A DNA stretch of 33,659 nt, taken from contig JAQTOI010000010.1 of NCBI GenBank assembly GCA_028713415.1, positions 1 through 33,659 of the forward strand. Direction: 5' to 3'. Both the position numbers and the translations under genes were made by a program. Below are positions 1 through 8,447 of the stretch, piece after piece. The notes beneath the pieces were generated by a model, which ran no database searches, was not told where the DNA came from, and saw only the letters and a list, made by a program, of their open reading frames with translations. Positions within the stretch are counted from its first letter, which is position 1, and the number at the start of each line of letters is the position of its first letter. The stretch is from Candidatus Omnitrophota bacterium. GTDB taxonomy: Bacteria; Omnitrophota; Gorgyraeia; Duberdicusellales; 4484-171.

Positions 1-60
1 AAAAAAAACGATAAACTGGAAAATAATTCTCAAAGTCAGACGCAATCGCCGGAGCAATAA
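1..60 (+). CDS. C-terminal end of a CDS truncated by the window edge (reads ...KKNDKLENNSQSQTQSPEQ*)
   Basis: Open frame 1 from base 1 ending in TAA at 58-60; too short to identify. Confidence 0.4.
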   Translation, partial: KKNDKLENNSQSQTQSPEQ

Positions 61-124
61 CAAAAAGCGCCCCACACTTAATAAAAAATTGCTGAGTGAA
101 TAGCAAATTAAAGTATGCCTTATT

Positions 125-250
125 GACACCGCAAAATCCCGCAAAGCCGCAAAAAGACAAATAAAGAATAATGTTGCGGCTATTTTTAGAGCTATTTTTC
201 TCCATCTCCCTTTTGCGCTTTTGCGCACCCTTTGTGTCTTTGCGGTGTAA
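125..250. repeat. Word-repeat palindromic element 1 (word CGCAAA)
   Basis: ACACCGCAAA at 126-135 is the exact reverse complement of TTTGCGGTGT at 239-248. Left arm has CGCAAA at 130, 140 and 148; right arm has several TTTGCG/TTTTGCGC copies at 208-245. Confidence 0.7.
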
Positions 251-288
251 AAATGCTATTCTCTTCGAAAGTTAAATAACTACCAATT

Positions 289-1125
289 ATGGAAGAAAAT
301 TCTATTAAGAAATGCGACCTGCATATACATTCGACTTTTTCTGACAGCGACGCAACCATAGAAGAAATTTTTAAAGAGGCAGGCGAAAGGCAGCTTTCCT
401 GTATCGCTATAACCGATCACGATACTACTGGCGGTTTAGAGAAGGCTCGCGAGGCAAGCGCACATTACGGCATAGAACTCATTGACGGAATCGAGATCAG
501 CGCTCAAAAAAAAGACTTCGAGGTACATGTTCTTGGATACTACATTAACCCCAAAAATACCGCATTTTGCGAAGCATTAGTGCAAATGAAAAAATTGCGC
601 CGCGAGCGTTACTTCGCCATGGTCAACAAGCTCCACGCATTGGGAGTGAGTATCGATAGTGAAAGAATAGTTTCCAACATCGCCAATTCTATACCCACGA
701 GGTTGCATCTAGGTTTATATTTGGTGCAAAAGGGAGTGGTAAAGTCTTTACGCGACGCTTTCAGGAAATACCTTTCTCCCGGAAAACCCGCCTACATCTC
801 GCGTTTTAAATATTCAGTGGAAGAAGCCATTGCTCTGATTCATTCTTGCGGAGGCTTAGCCTTCCTGGCTCACCCACAGTTGATACCTGATCAGTCCTGG
901 ATAGAAGAATTTGTCGCTTGCGGCCTTGACGGCCTTGAAGTGGTTTATCCTAAATTTTCGCAAACAAAAATCTCTCTCTATACAAACATGGCTGATAAAC
1001 TCGGGTTGCTTAAAAGCGGAGGTTCTGACGCTCATGGCAGTTATAAAGAATATACTGAAGTAGGTAACGTAACTATACCTTACGCGTGGGTGGAGAAGAT
1101 GAAAGAGAGGCGAAGGATCCTATAA
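289..1125 (+). CDS. PHP-domain metal-dependent phosphoesterase
   Basis: N-terminal CDLHIHSTFSDS and ITDHDT, plus later LAHPQ and GGSDAH, typical of PHP-domain proteins. Confidence 0.9.
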   Translation: MEENSIKKCDLHIHSTFSDSDATIEEIFKEAGERQLSCIAITDHDTTGGLEKAREASAHYGIELIDGIEISAQKKDFEVHVLGYYINPKNTAFCEALVQMKKLRRERYFAMVNKLHALGVSIDSERIVSNIANSIPTRLHLGLYLVQKGVVKSLRDAFRKYLSPGKPAYISRFKYSVEEAIALIHSCGGLAFLAHPQLIPDQSWIEEFVACGLDGLEVVYPKFSQTKISLYTNMADKLGLLKSGGSDAHGSYKEYTEVGNVTIPYAWVEKMKERRRIL

Positions 1126-1131
1126 ATTTTA

Positions 1132-1228
1132 GGTTACGAAAGTTACGAAGGTTACGCAGGTTGCGATAATTGAAAATATTTTAAAGGCAACTTTCGTAAC
1201 TCACGTAACATCCGTAACCTACGTAACC
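1132..1228. repeat. Word-repeat palindromic element 2 (word RGTTACGNA, period 9)
   Basis: Left arm: ggttacgaa agttacgaa ggttacgca ggttgcgat (1132-1167). Reverse complement of right arm: GGTTACGTA GGTTACGGA TGTTACGTG AGTTACGAA AGTTGCC (1228 down to 1186). Both arms have an exact 9-bp period. Confidence 0.88.
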
Positions 1229-1270
1229 TTTATTTTAAAATTGTGCGTTACGGTTAGAATAAAAATAACC

Positions 1271-2368
1271 ATGCCTTCTACTGATAAAGATACTTATTTT
1301 TTGCGTAAAACCTTTGCTTTGGCGAGGAAGGCTCAAGGGTTTACCTCGCCTAACCCCATGGTAGGCGCAGTTATAGTTAAAAATGGCCGGATAATAGCTT
1401 CCGGATACCATAAAAAGGCCGGCAAGCAGCATGCGGAAATCGAAGCCATAAGAAAAAATAAAAAGAACTTAAAAGGAGCAACGTTATATATCAATCTTGA
1501 ACCTTGTTGTCATTTCGGAAAGACACCTCCTTGCGTGGATGAAGTTATCAAACAGGGCATAAAAAGAGTTGTTATCGCCGTGAGAGATCCTAACCCGCGT
1601 GTTTGTGGAAAATCCATAAAAAAATTAAAAGCCGCGAAGGTAGAGGTTTACGAAGGTTTACTGGCAGACTCGGCTCGCCAGCTGAATGAAATTTTCTTTA
1701 AAAATATGAAGATGCACTTGCCTTTTGTTGCGGCAAAAGTTGCACAGAGCTTAGACGGTAAGATCGCTACTTCTGGCGGCGCATCGCAATGGATTACACA
1801 AAAAAATAGCCGCCAATACGCCAAAAGTTTAAGAGATAACTATGATGCGGTATTGGTTGGGGTAAAGACAGTCATTGCCGACAATCCTCGTCTCGACGGT
1901 ATCAAAAAAATACCTTTTAAGATTGTCATTGATCCGCATTTGCGCATTCCTTTATATTCGTATCTGGCCACAAGGTATGCTGAAAAATTAATTATCCTGG
2001 CTTCTTGTAAGAATAAGAATGTATCCGCTAAAATTACTTCTGGAGCAAAAATTATCTTCGTAAAAGAAGAGAAAGGGGTTTTAAATTTACGAGATGCTTT
2101 AAAAAGCCTTTATCAGGCAGGGATAATGTCAGTTTTTGTCGAAGGCGGCTCTGAAACCTTAGGCCGGTTTTTTGACTCCCGTCTTGTAGATAAAGTTTAT
2201 TTTTTCATTGCTCCAAAGGTTATCGGCGGACGCCTGTCTCTTAGCTCGATTGGCGGCCGGGGAGCAGAAAAATTAGACAACTACGCGCAGATAAAAGATA
2301 TGCGCATTAAAAGAATAGGCAAAGATATTTTATTTTCTGGTTATCCCTCATATGTAAAACGTTCTTAA
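1271..2368 (+). CDS. ribD: Riboflavin biosynthesis bifunctional deaminase/reductase RibD
   Basis: SPNPMVGAVIV, HAEIEAI and EPCCHFGKTPPC (zinc deaminase) followed by a reductase domain (VAAKVAQSLDGKIA, EGGSETLG). ATG at 1271 preferred over the called start at 1241. Confidence 0.95.
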   Translation: MPSTDKDTYFLRKTFALARKAQGFTSPNPMVGAVIVKNGRIIASGYHKKAGKQHAEIEAIRKNKKNLKGATLYINLEPCCHFGKTPPCVDEVIKQGIKRVVIAVRDPNPRVCGKSIKKLKAAKVEVYEGLLADSARQLNEIFFKNMKMHLPFVAAKVAQSLDGKIATSGGASQWITQKNSRQYAKSLRDNYDAVLVGVKTVIADNPRLDGIKKIPFKIVIDPHLRIPLYSYLATRYAEKLIILASCKNKNVSAKITSGAKIIFVKEEKGVLNLRDALKSLYQAGIMSVFVEGGSETLGRFFDSRLVDKVYFFIAPKVIGGRLSLSSIGGRGAEKLDNYAQIKDMRIKRIGKDILFSGYPSYVKRS

Positions 2369-2398
2369 AGGTTGCGTAACTTTATTTAGGAGTTTTTT

Positions 2399-3025
2399 AT
2401 GACAGAGTCGCAAAGTTTATATAATTTAATAATTTCCCGCCGCTCGATACGTTTTTTTCAACAGAAAGAAATACCAATAGAGATAGTTAAATCAGCTATT
2501 AATGCCGGCAGGCTCGCTCCTTCTGCGGCAAACCTGCAATTTCTCGAGTACCTGGTTATTGACCAAAAATCTTTGCGGGATAAAGTATTCTCCTGCGCGC
2601 GCTGGGCAGGGTATCTGGCTCCAAAACATAACCCGCCCGCAAACATGCGCCCCGCGCTTTATATTATTCTGCTGGTTAATAAGAAAAAAGCAGATAATCC
2701 GGATAGCCGCGATATTGGAGCGGCTGCCGAAAATATTCTACTCTCCTTACTTACCTTTGGAGTAGGCGCTTGCTGGCTTGCCAATATTGATAAAAAGTTA
2801 TTGCGCCGCATACTAAAAATCCCTTCGTTTCTTGAAGTCGATTCTTTGATTGCAGCCGGATTTCCGGCACAAGCCCCTTGCCTTGAGACCGACTCAAAAT
2901 CTGTGCGGTATTGGCTTGATGAATCCGGACGTTTGCATGTGCCCAAAAGGCCTCTGGGCGATATTATGCATTATAATAAAATAGGACTGAAGATGTACGA
3001 CCGCGAAGCACCCGCGCAACTCTAA
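2399..3025 (+). CDS. Nitroreductase family protein
   Basis: ISRRSIRFFQQKEIP, ApSAANLQ and GAAAENILLSLLTFGVGACWLA motifs of FMN nitroreductases. Confidence 0.9.
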   Translation: MTESQSLYNLIISRRSIRFFQQKEIPIEIVKSAINAGRLAPSAANLQFLEYLVIDQKSLRDKVFSCARWAGYLAPKHNPPANMRPALYIILLVNKKKADNPDSRDIGAAAENILLSLLTFGVGACWLANIDKKLLRRILKIPSFLEVDSLIAAGFPAQAPCLETDSKSVRYWLDESGRLHVPKRPLGDIMHYNKIGLKMYDREAPAQL

Positions 3026-3036
3026 TTGCTGTCTTT

Positions 3037-3714
3037 ATGAAAGAATTTGATAATTTAGTAAAAACCGTTAGACTTTTGCGTTCTCCGGGCGGTTGCCCCT
3101 GGGATAGGGCGCAGCGCCTGCGCGATTATAAAAAATACCTGCTGGAAGAAACATACGAGTTAATTGAAGAACTTAACGAAAATAAATATGAAGCAGTTAA
3201 AGAGGAGCTGGGAGATCTTTTCCTTATTCTCATAATAATGAGTGAGATGTTGCGAGAAAAAAGAAAGTATACCCTGCAGGAAGTCCTCTTAGGCATAAAC
3301 AATAAATTAGTCCAGCGCCACCCTCATGTTTTCTCAACTGTGCAGCTAAAAAATAAAGAAGCAGTTTTGAGATATTGGATAAAGCATAAAGCTAAGGCAA
3401 AGAAGCGCAAAACTGTTAAAGAGCGCCTTCCTAAAACCGCTCCGGCACTTTTTTTGGCGGATCTTTTCTTAAAGGAGTACGAGAAGATACACAGCGAAAA
3501 AGCCGCCAATACCGGAGTAGAAGATCTAATCTCAGCGATTACGCATGATTTAAAAAATTTTAATAAACGCAGGGGCAAAGAAACAAACCTTGGTAGTGCA
3601 CTTTTTTCGTTAAGCAAGTTAGCCAGATTATATCGACTTGATTTAGAAAACATTTTGCGCAAAAAAATTTTCCGCCTGGCTCGTAAGACAACCTACCAAT
3701 CAAAAGCTGAATAA
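3037..3714 (+). CDS. mazG: MazG family nucleotide pyrophosphohydrolase
   Basis: LRSPGGCPWDRAQ, LLEETYELIEEL and EELGDLFLILI motifs. Confidence 0.92.
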   Translation: MKEFDNLVKTVRLLRSPGGCPWDRAQRLRDYKKYLLEETYELIEELNENKYEAVKEELGDLFLILIIMSEMLREKRKYTLQEVLLGINNKLVQRHPHVFSTVQLKNKEAVLRYWIKHKAKAKKRKTVKERLPKTAPALFLADLFLKEYEKIHSEKAANTGVEDLISAITHDLKNFNKRRGKETNLGSALFSLSKLARLYRLDLENILRKKIFRLARKTTYQSKAE

Positions 3715-3742
3715 AAGTATAGATATTTTAGGCATTTTCTAA

Positions 3743-3812
3743 TATAATTGAAGGGTCGGGGATTTCTAAACTATGCCGACCCTTCATCCTGAAGCCCGAA
3801 AGGCTGAAGGAT
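3743..3812 (+). promoter_or_regulatory. Candidate promoter -10 followed by two hairpins upstream of the PilZ gene
   Basis: TATAAT at 3743-3748; perfect 9-bp inverted repeat AAGGGTCGG (3751-3759)/CCGACCCTT (3776-3784); second hairpin ATCCTgAAGCCcgaaaGGCTgaAGGAT (about 3786-3812). Confidence 0.4.
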
Positions 3813-3861
3813 CTGACCCCAGCTAATCGAAAAAACTACCCTCAAGGGTCAATTAAGAGCT

Positions 3862-4203
3862 ATGGAAAACAATAAAAGAAGAATCTTGCGGCTTGATGTA
3901 AGTGATTTTCTGGAAATGCGCCCTTTAAATGAAGTAGGCAAATCATTTAAGGGACAATCTCGAAACATAAGCCCTATGGGTATATGTTTTTCTTCCGGGG
4001 TGGAATGGCGCAAAGGCGACGTCCTTTTGATTAATTACTTTATTCCCGATGATTTTGAATCGGTAAAATTAAAGACAGTTGTTATCTGGTCGGAATTTAT
4101 TGATCCTGATAAAGGTTATTTCTGCGGCGCGCAAATAATTGAGGTAGAAAAAGAGAAAGAAGAGAAATTTAATAATTACTACGCGCAGAAACTAAGAAGC
4201 TAA
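3862..4203 (+). CDS. PilZ domain-containing protein
   Basis: SRNISPMGICFSSG and the following beta-rich layout fit PilZ (D/NxSxxG) domains. Confidence 0.75.
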   Translation: MENNKRRILRLDVSDFLEMRPLNEVGKSFKGQSRNISPMGICFSSGVEWRKGDVLLINYFIPDDFESVKLKTVVIWSEFIDPDKGYFCGAQIIEVEKEKEEKFNNYYAQKLRS

Positions 4204-4215
4204 CTCGTTAATATC

Positions 4216-5268
4216 ATGCCGGAAGTTTTCTTAAAAAGAATAACCTATGAAGAGCTTCTTAAAAAACCTGATATAATTGTTGAGTGCATAAAGCAAACTA
4301 AGCTTGCCAAATTTTTTCAAAAGGGCAGTTTTACCGCCTTAAAAATCCATTTCGGAGAAAAAGGTAACACTTCATATATCAACCCCAATTTTCTTCTGCC
4401 GCTTGTAAAATTCATAAAAAAAGAGGGCGCAAAACCTTATCTTTTTGAGACAAATACCCTTTACCGCGGAGAAAGGATGAATACTATAGACCACATCAAT
4501 CTTGCCCTGGGCCACGGTTTTGGTAAATTGAACATTCCCATTATTATAGGTGATGGCTTAAAGGGTGAGGATTATAGCGAAGTGGCGATTAATGGTAAGC
4601 ATTTTAAGAGTTGTTTTTTAGCACAAGCCCTGAAGGATGCCGATTCCCTGCTTGTTTTATCGCATCTGACCGGCCATATGCTTACCGGTTTTGGCGCCAG
4701 CATAAAAAACTTAGGCATGGGTTGCGCAAGCCGCCGGGGAAAACTAGCCCAGCATTGCCAGGTAAGCCCGCAGATAAATGAGGCGCGTTGCCGCGCCTGC
4801 GGCCTGTGCGCAGAAAATTGTGCAGCAAGAGCTATAGAGAAAAAAGGAGAGAAATACTCTATCGTAATAGATAGATGCGTAGGCTGCGCTCAGTGTTTAA
4901 GCGTTTGTAACCAGGGGGCAGTAGATATTGTTTGGTCGAATGAGTATAATCTTATAGGCGAGAAAGTCGCCGAATACGCCTATGCAGCAACAAGAACTAA
5001 AAAATGCGCGTATATTAATTTCTGCCTTTATATTACCAAAGAGTGTGATTGCATGAACAAGGAAAAGTCCGGATTTGTCAAAGACTTAGGCGTTCTTTTA
5101 AGCGATGATCCGGTAAGCATCGATAAAGCAAGCATTGACATGGTGATAAAGCAGGAAGCAAAAGATGCCATACAAGAAGCTCATCCCCAGATAGATTATC
5201 TCCATCACCTCAAATATGCTCAGGATATCGGTTTAGGCTCTTTTGAGTATAAGCTCACTGAGATTTAG
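4216..5268 (+). CDS. DUF362 domain-containing protein with two 4Fe-4S ferredoxin motifs
   Basis: N-terminal DUF362-like region (LKIHFGEKGNTSYINP, HLTGHMLTGFGASIKNLGMGCASRRGK); CRACGLCAENC and CVGCAQCLSVC. Confidence 0.88.
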   Translation: MPEVFLKRITYEELLKKPDIIVECIKQTKLAKFFQKGSFTALKIHFGEKGNTSYINPNFLLPLVKFIKKEGAKPYLFETNTLYRGERMNTIDHINLALGHGFGKLNIPIIIGDGLKGEDYSEVAINGKHFKSCFLAQALKDADSLLVLSHLTGHMLTGFGASIKNLGMGCASRRGKLAQHCQVSPQINEARCRACGLCAENCAARAIEKKGEKYSIVIDRCVGCAQCLSVCNQGAVDIVWSNEYNLIGEKVAEYAYAATRTKKCAYINFCLYITKECDCMNKEKSGFVKDLGVLLSDDPVSIDKASIDMVIKQEAKDAIQEAHPQIDYLHHLKYAQDIGLGSFEYKLTEI

Positions 5269-5303
5269 TAATCCGTATTTTTAGCGCTTCTTTGGAGTTG
5301 ACC

Positions 5304-8300
5304 ATGGATAATAAAGATCCCGCCTCGCATATATCAGAAATAATTTTTGTTGAGGCTTCCGCCGGCAGCGGCAAGACTTTTGCTTTAGCAAAAAGATATT
5401 TAGAACTGCTCATAAATTCGCAAACTGCCCCAGAACACATCCCTTTGCGCAACATCCTTGCCATTACTTTTACCAACAAAGCAACAGTTGAGATGAAAGA
5501 GCGTATTTTAGAGTTTTTAAAACGGATCGCTTTTAATCTCTTTAATAATCCCGACCAGGAAAGAGAGATTTTTTCCTCACTCGCGCTTGAGAAAAGTTTT
5601 GCTCAAGACAGGGCCCGGCGCATCATGGATAAGCTCATTGAGCATTACAATTTTTTCCAGGTTCAAACCATCGATAGCTTCGTTAATGCCATCCTTTTGG
5701 GGAGCGCTTTGAACATTGATCGTTCCTCAAGCTTTCAAATCAAAACCAGTTATTCCCGGTACCTGGCTTATTGCCTTGATTTGGTTATCGAAGAGGCTTC
5801 CAGGAATGATCAAGTATATGATTTTTTTGAAGAATTTCTGGAACACTACCTTCTTGTGCAGAATGCAACTGGCTGGTTTCCAAAGGAAGATATCTTAAAA
5901 CTCATAGAGTCTCTATTCAGGTTAACCAATAAATATGGCTGGTTTTTTTTAATACAGCCCGGAAAAGGTTCTGATGTTATTGCGCAAAAAAAACATATCT
6001 ACGCGCAAATAGAAAATTTGAGCCAAAATTTTCCCGAGGGCTTAAACGCAGCCAGGGCTAACAGCATACTTTCATTTCTCAAAAAAAACGTTCCTATCTT
6101 TGATACCGCGGATATACCCTCGTCTTTTGCCTCAAGCAATATCCCCATGAACAAGAAAAAGGATGCCCCCGATAGAATTTCTAAGCAATGGGCGAAGATC
6201 AACAAAGAGCTGCGTGAGATGTTAGAAATGGATGCGAAAATTTTCTATAATCCCTACCTCAAGCTCCTGACCCTTATTTTTAGTTTTTTTCAGATGGTTT
6301 CAAAGAAAGAAGATATTCTGTTCTTAGAGGAACTGAACCATAAGGCGCGTCTGCTTTTTGACGAGGAGCATGTTACGGTCGCTGAACTATATTATCGCCT
6401 CGCTACCCGTTTCCGTCATTACCTTATTGATGAATTCCAGGATACAAGCGTTTTGCAATGGCATAATTTAGAAACGATGGTTGCCGAAGCTCTCGCTAAT
6501 GGGGGTACGTTGTTCTGCGTAGGCGATAAGAAGCAAGCTATATACCGTTTTAGAGGAGGCGAGGCAGAACTGTTTGAGCAAGTAAAAAAGAGCTTCAGCC
6601 ATTATTATGTTAAACCACGTTATCTTTGCGAAAATTGGCGCAGCCAGAAAACTATCGTTGATTTCAATAATAGAATATTTTCGCGAGAGAACCTGAAAAT
6701 AGCCCTAAGCGTTCCCGATGTCAGCGAAAAATTGGGAGAGTCTTCCTCCAGGCTTGAGCAGATTCTTGATGTTTTTAAAGATACGGCTCAACGCAGCAGG
6801 GAAGAAAACACAGGCGGCTATGTCTATGTGGAACGCATTGATGCAAAAAATAAAGAAGAACGCGATAAAATCATGCAACCTAAGATTTTGAATTTATTGA
6901 ACTCCCTTATCCAAGATAGCCGCTTCAAATACGAGGACATCGCTTTGTTGGCTAAGGATAATGAAGAAGTAGAGCTGATTACTTCTTGGCTACTGTCCGC
7001 AGGCCTCCCTGTTGAGTCAGAGAAAACCCTGAATGTCCTGGAAAACCCTCTTATAAAAGAAGTTACCTCTTTTTTGAGGTTTTTGCATAAACCTGTCGAC
7101 GATTTAAGCTTTGCTTCTTTCATAATGGGTGAAATTTTCAGCAAAGCCTCAAATATTTCAACAACAGAAATTACCGATTTTATTTTTAAACTACATAAGG
7201 AAAAAAAAGTTAGAGCAGATTTTTCTTTATATCGGATTTTTCGCGAGCATTACAAAGAGATATGGGAAAAATATATAGAAGAATTTTTCAAAAACGTAGG
7301 GTTTATATCACATTATGAATTAACAGCGAGCTTTTTTGAACGTTTCTCGGTATATGAAAAATTTCCCCGCGCTCAAGGCTTCTTTATGAAATTTTTAGAG
7401 CTGATCAAAAAAGCTGAAGATGAATATCCGGGGCTGGGTGAGTTTTTGGCTTATCTTAAGGACGCAAGGCCTGAGGATTTATATGTGAGCGTAACCGCGC
7501 CTCTTAGCCTAAAGGTGCTGACAATACATAAGGCAAAAGGGTTGGAATTTCCGGTGGTGATTATTCCGTTCTTGCGCATGGAAGTTGAGCCGGAAACTGT
7601 GGGAAAAGGTACGAGTTCCTACGTGGTTGAGGCCCCCAGGAGCCTGGTGCGTATTACCAAGAAACATCGCGAATTTTCTCAAGAACTTGCGCAAATTTAT
7701 TATGATAATTACCGCAAAGCCTGCATTGACGAGTTAAACGCGCTTTACGTCGCCCTAACCCGGCCCAAATATGAACTGTATGTATTCATTCCCGAGAGAA
7801 GCGATAACGAAAAAAATAATGTTCGGTTTATAATACCTGAAGAAATAAAAGAGTTAGGACAAAAAATAACTTACGCGCAAAAAACTAAAGCGGATAATCC
7901 GCTAATGCAGATCAGCCCTTCGACCTATAAAGATTGGATAAATTCCATTAAAGAAGAATTTGGAAGTATAAACACGATCAGCAATCGAAAAGAAATTATA
8001 GACGGCATCGTTTTGCATGCAATTCTTTCAAAAATTACAAACTGCATCGATGGAGATTTCGAGGAGATATTCAAGGGCGCCCTTGTGTTTGCAAAAAACA
8101 AATTTACGAATATAGACAAATGGCCTGCTTATCAGGCAGAAGTCCTGGCTTCACTGCATAAAGAAGAGATGCATGATATCTTTTATGTAAAGGATGGCCA
8201 GGTATTTTGCGAAAAAGAGCTGGTGAATAATTTTGGAGACTTAAAACGTATTGATAGGCTTATCGTCAAAAATTCGCAAGTCTGGATAGTCGATTACAAA

Positions 8301-8447
8301 AGTTCGGCTAAAGAGAAAGAAGCCTCTCTAGCCCAGGTTATCGAATATATGCGCATTATTGGGGAGATTTATCCTGGAAAGAAGGCAAGAGGTTTTCTGG
8401 TGTATCTGGATGAGGCAAAAATAGAAGAGGTCAAGGACAATGGATAA
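5304..8447 (+). CDS. AddA/RecB-type UvrD-family helicase with C-terminal PD-(D/E)XK nuclease motif
   Basis: Walker A ASAGSGKT, HYLIDEFQDTS, VGDKKQAIYRFRGG, LTIHKAKGLEFPVVI, LYVALTRPK; C-terminal WIVDYKSS nuclease motif. ATG at 5304 preferred. Confidence 0.88.
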   Translation: MDNKDPASHISEIIFVEASAGSGKTFALAKRYLELLINSQTAPEHIPLRNILAITFTNKATVEMKERILEFLKRIAFNLFNNPDQEREIFSSLALEKSFAQDRARRIMDKLIEHYNFFQVQTIDSFVNAILLGSALNIDRSSSFQIKTSYSRYLAYCLDLVIEEASRNDQVYDFFEEFLEHYLLVQNATGWFPKEDILKLIESLFRLTNKYGWFFLIQPGKGSDVIAQKKHIYAQIENLSQNFPEGLNAARANSILSFLKKNVPIFDTADIPSSFASSNIPMNKKKDAPDRISKQWAKINKELREMLEMDAKIFYNPYLKLLTLIFSFFQMVSKKEDILFLEELNHKARLLFDEEHVTVAELYYRLATRFRHYLIDEFQDTSVLQWHNLETMVAEALANGGTLFCVGDKKQAIYRFRGGEAELFEQVKKSFSHYYVKPRYLCENWRSQKTIVDFNNRIFSRENLKIALSVPDVSEKLGESSSRLEQILDVFKDTAQRSREENTGGYVYVERIDAKNKEERDKIMQPKILNLLNSLIQDSRFKYEDIALLAKDNEEVELITSWLLSAGLPVESEKTLNVLENPLIKEVTSFLRFLHKPVDDLSFASFIMGEIFSKASNISTTEITDFIFKLHKEKKVRADFSLYRIFREHYKEIWEKYIEEFFKNVGFISHYELTASFFERFSVYEKFPRAQGFFMKFLELIKKAEDEYPGLGEFLAYLKDARPEDLYVSVTAPLSLKVLTIHKAKGLEFPVVIIPFLRMEVEPETVGKGTSSYVVEAPRSLVRITKKHREFSQELAQIYYDNYRKACIDELNALYVALTRPKYELYVFIPERSDNEKNNVRFIIPEEIKELGQKITYAQKTKADNPLMQISPSTYKDWINSIKEEFGSINTISNRKEIIDGIVLHAILSKITNCIDGDFEEIFKGALVFAKNKFTNIDKWPAYQAEVLASLHKEEMHDIFYVKDGQVFCEKELVNNFGDLKRIDRLIVKNSQVWIVDYKSSAKEKEASLAQVIEYMRIIGEIYPGKKARGFLVYLDEAKIEEVKDNG

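Noticed and set aside
125-250. CRISPR array
   Set aside because: Repeats are short degenerate words in inverted arms, not identical direct repeats with unique spacers; no cas genes in the window.
1235-1432. Minus-strand ORFs in the supplied track (for example 1235-1432, 16471-16983, 23565-24041)
   Set aside because: They lie antisense inside well-supported + strand genes and show no recognisable domain signature.
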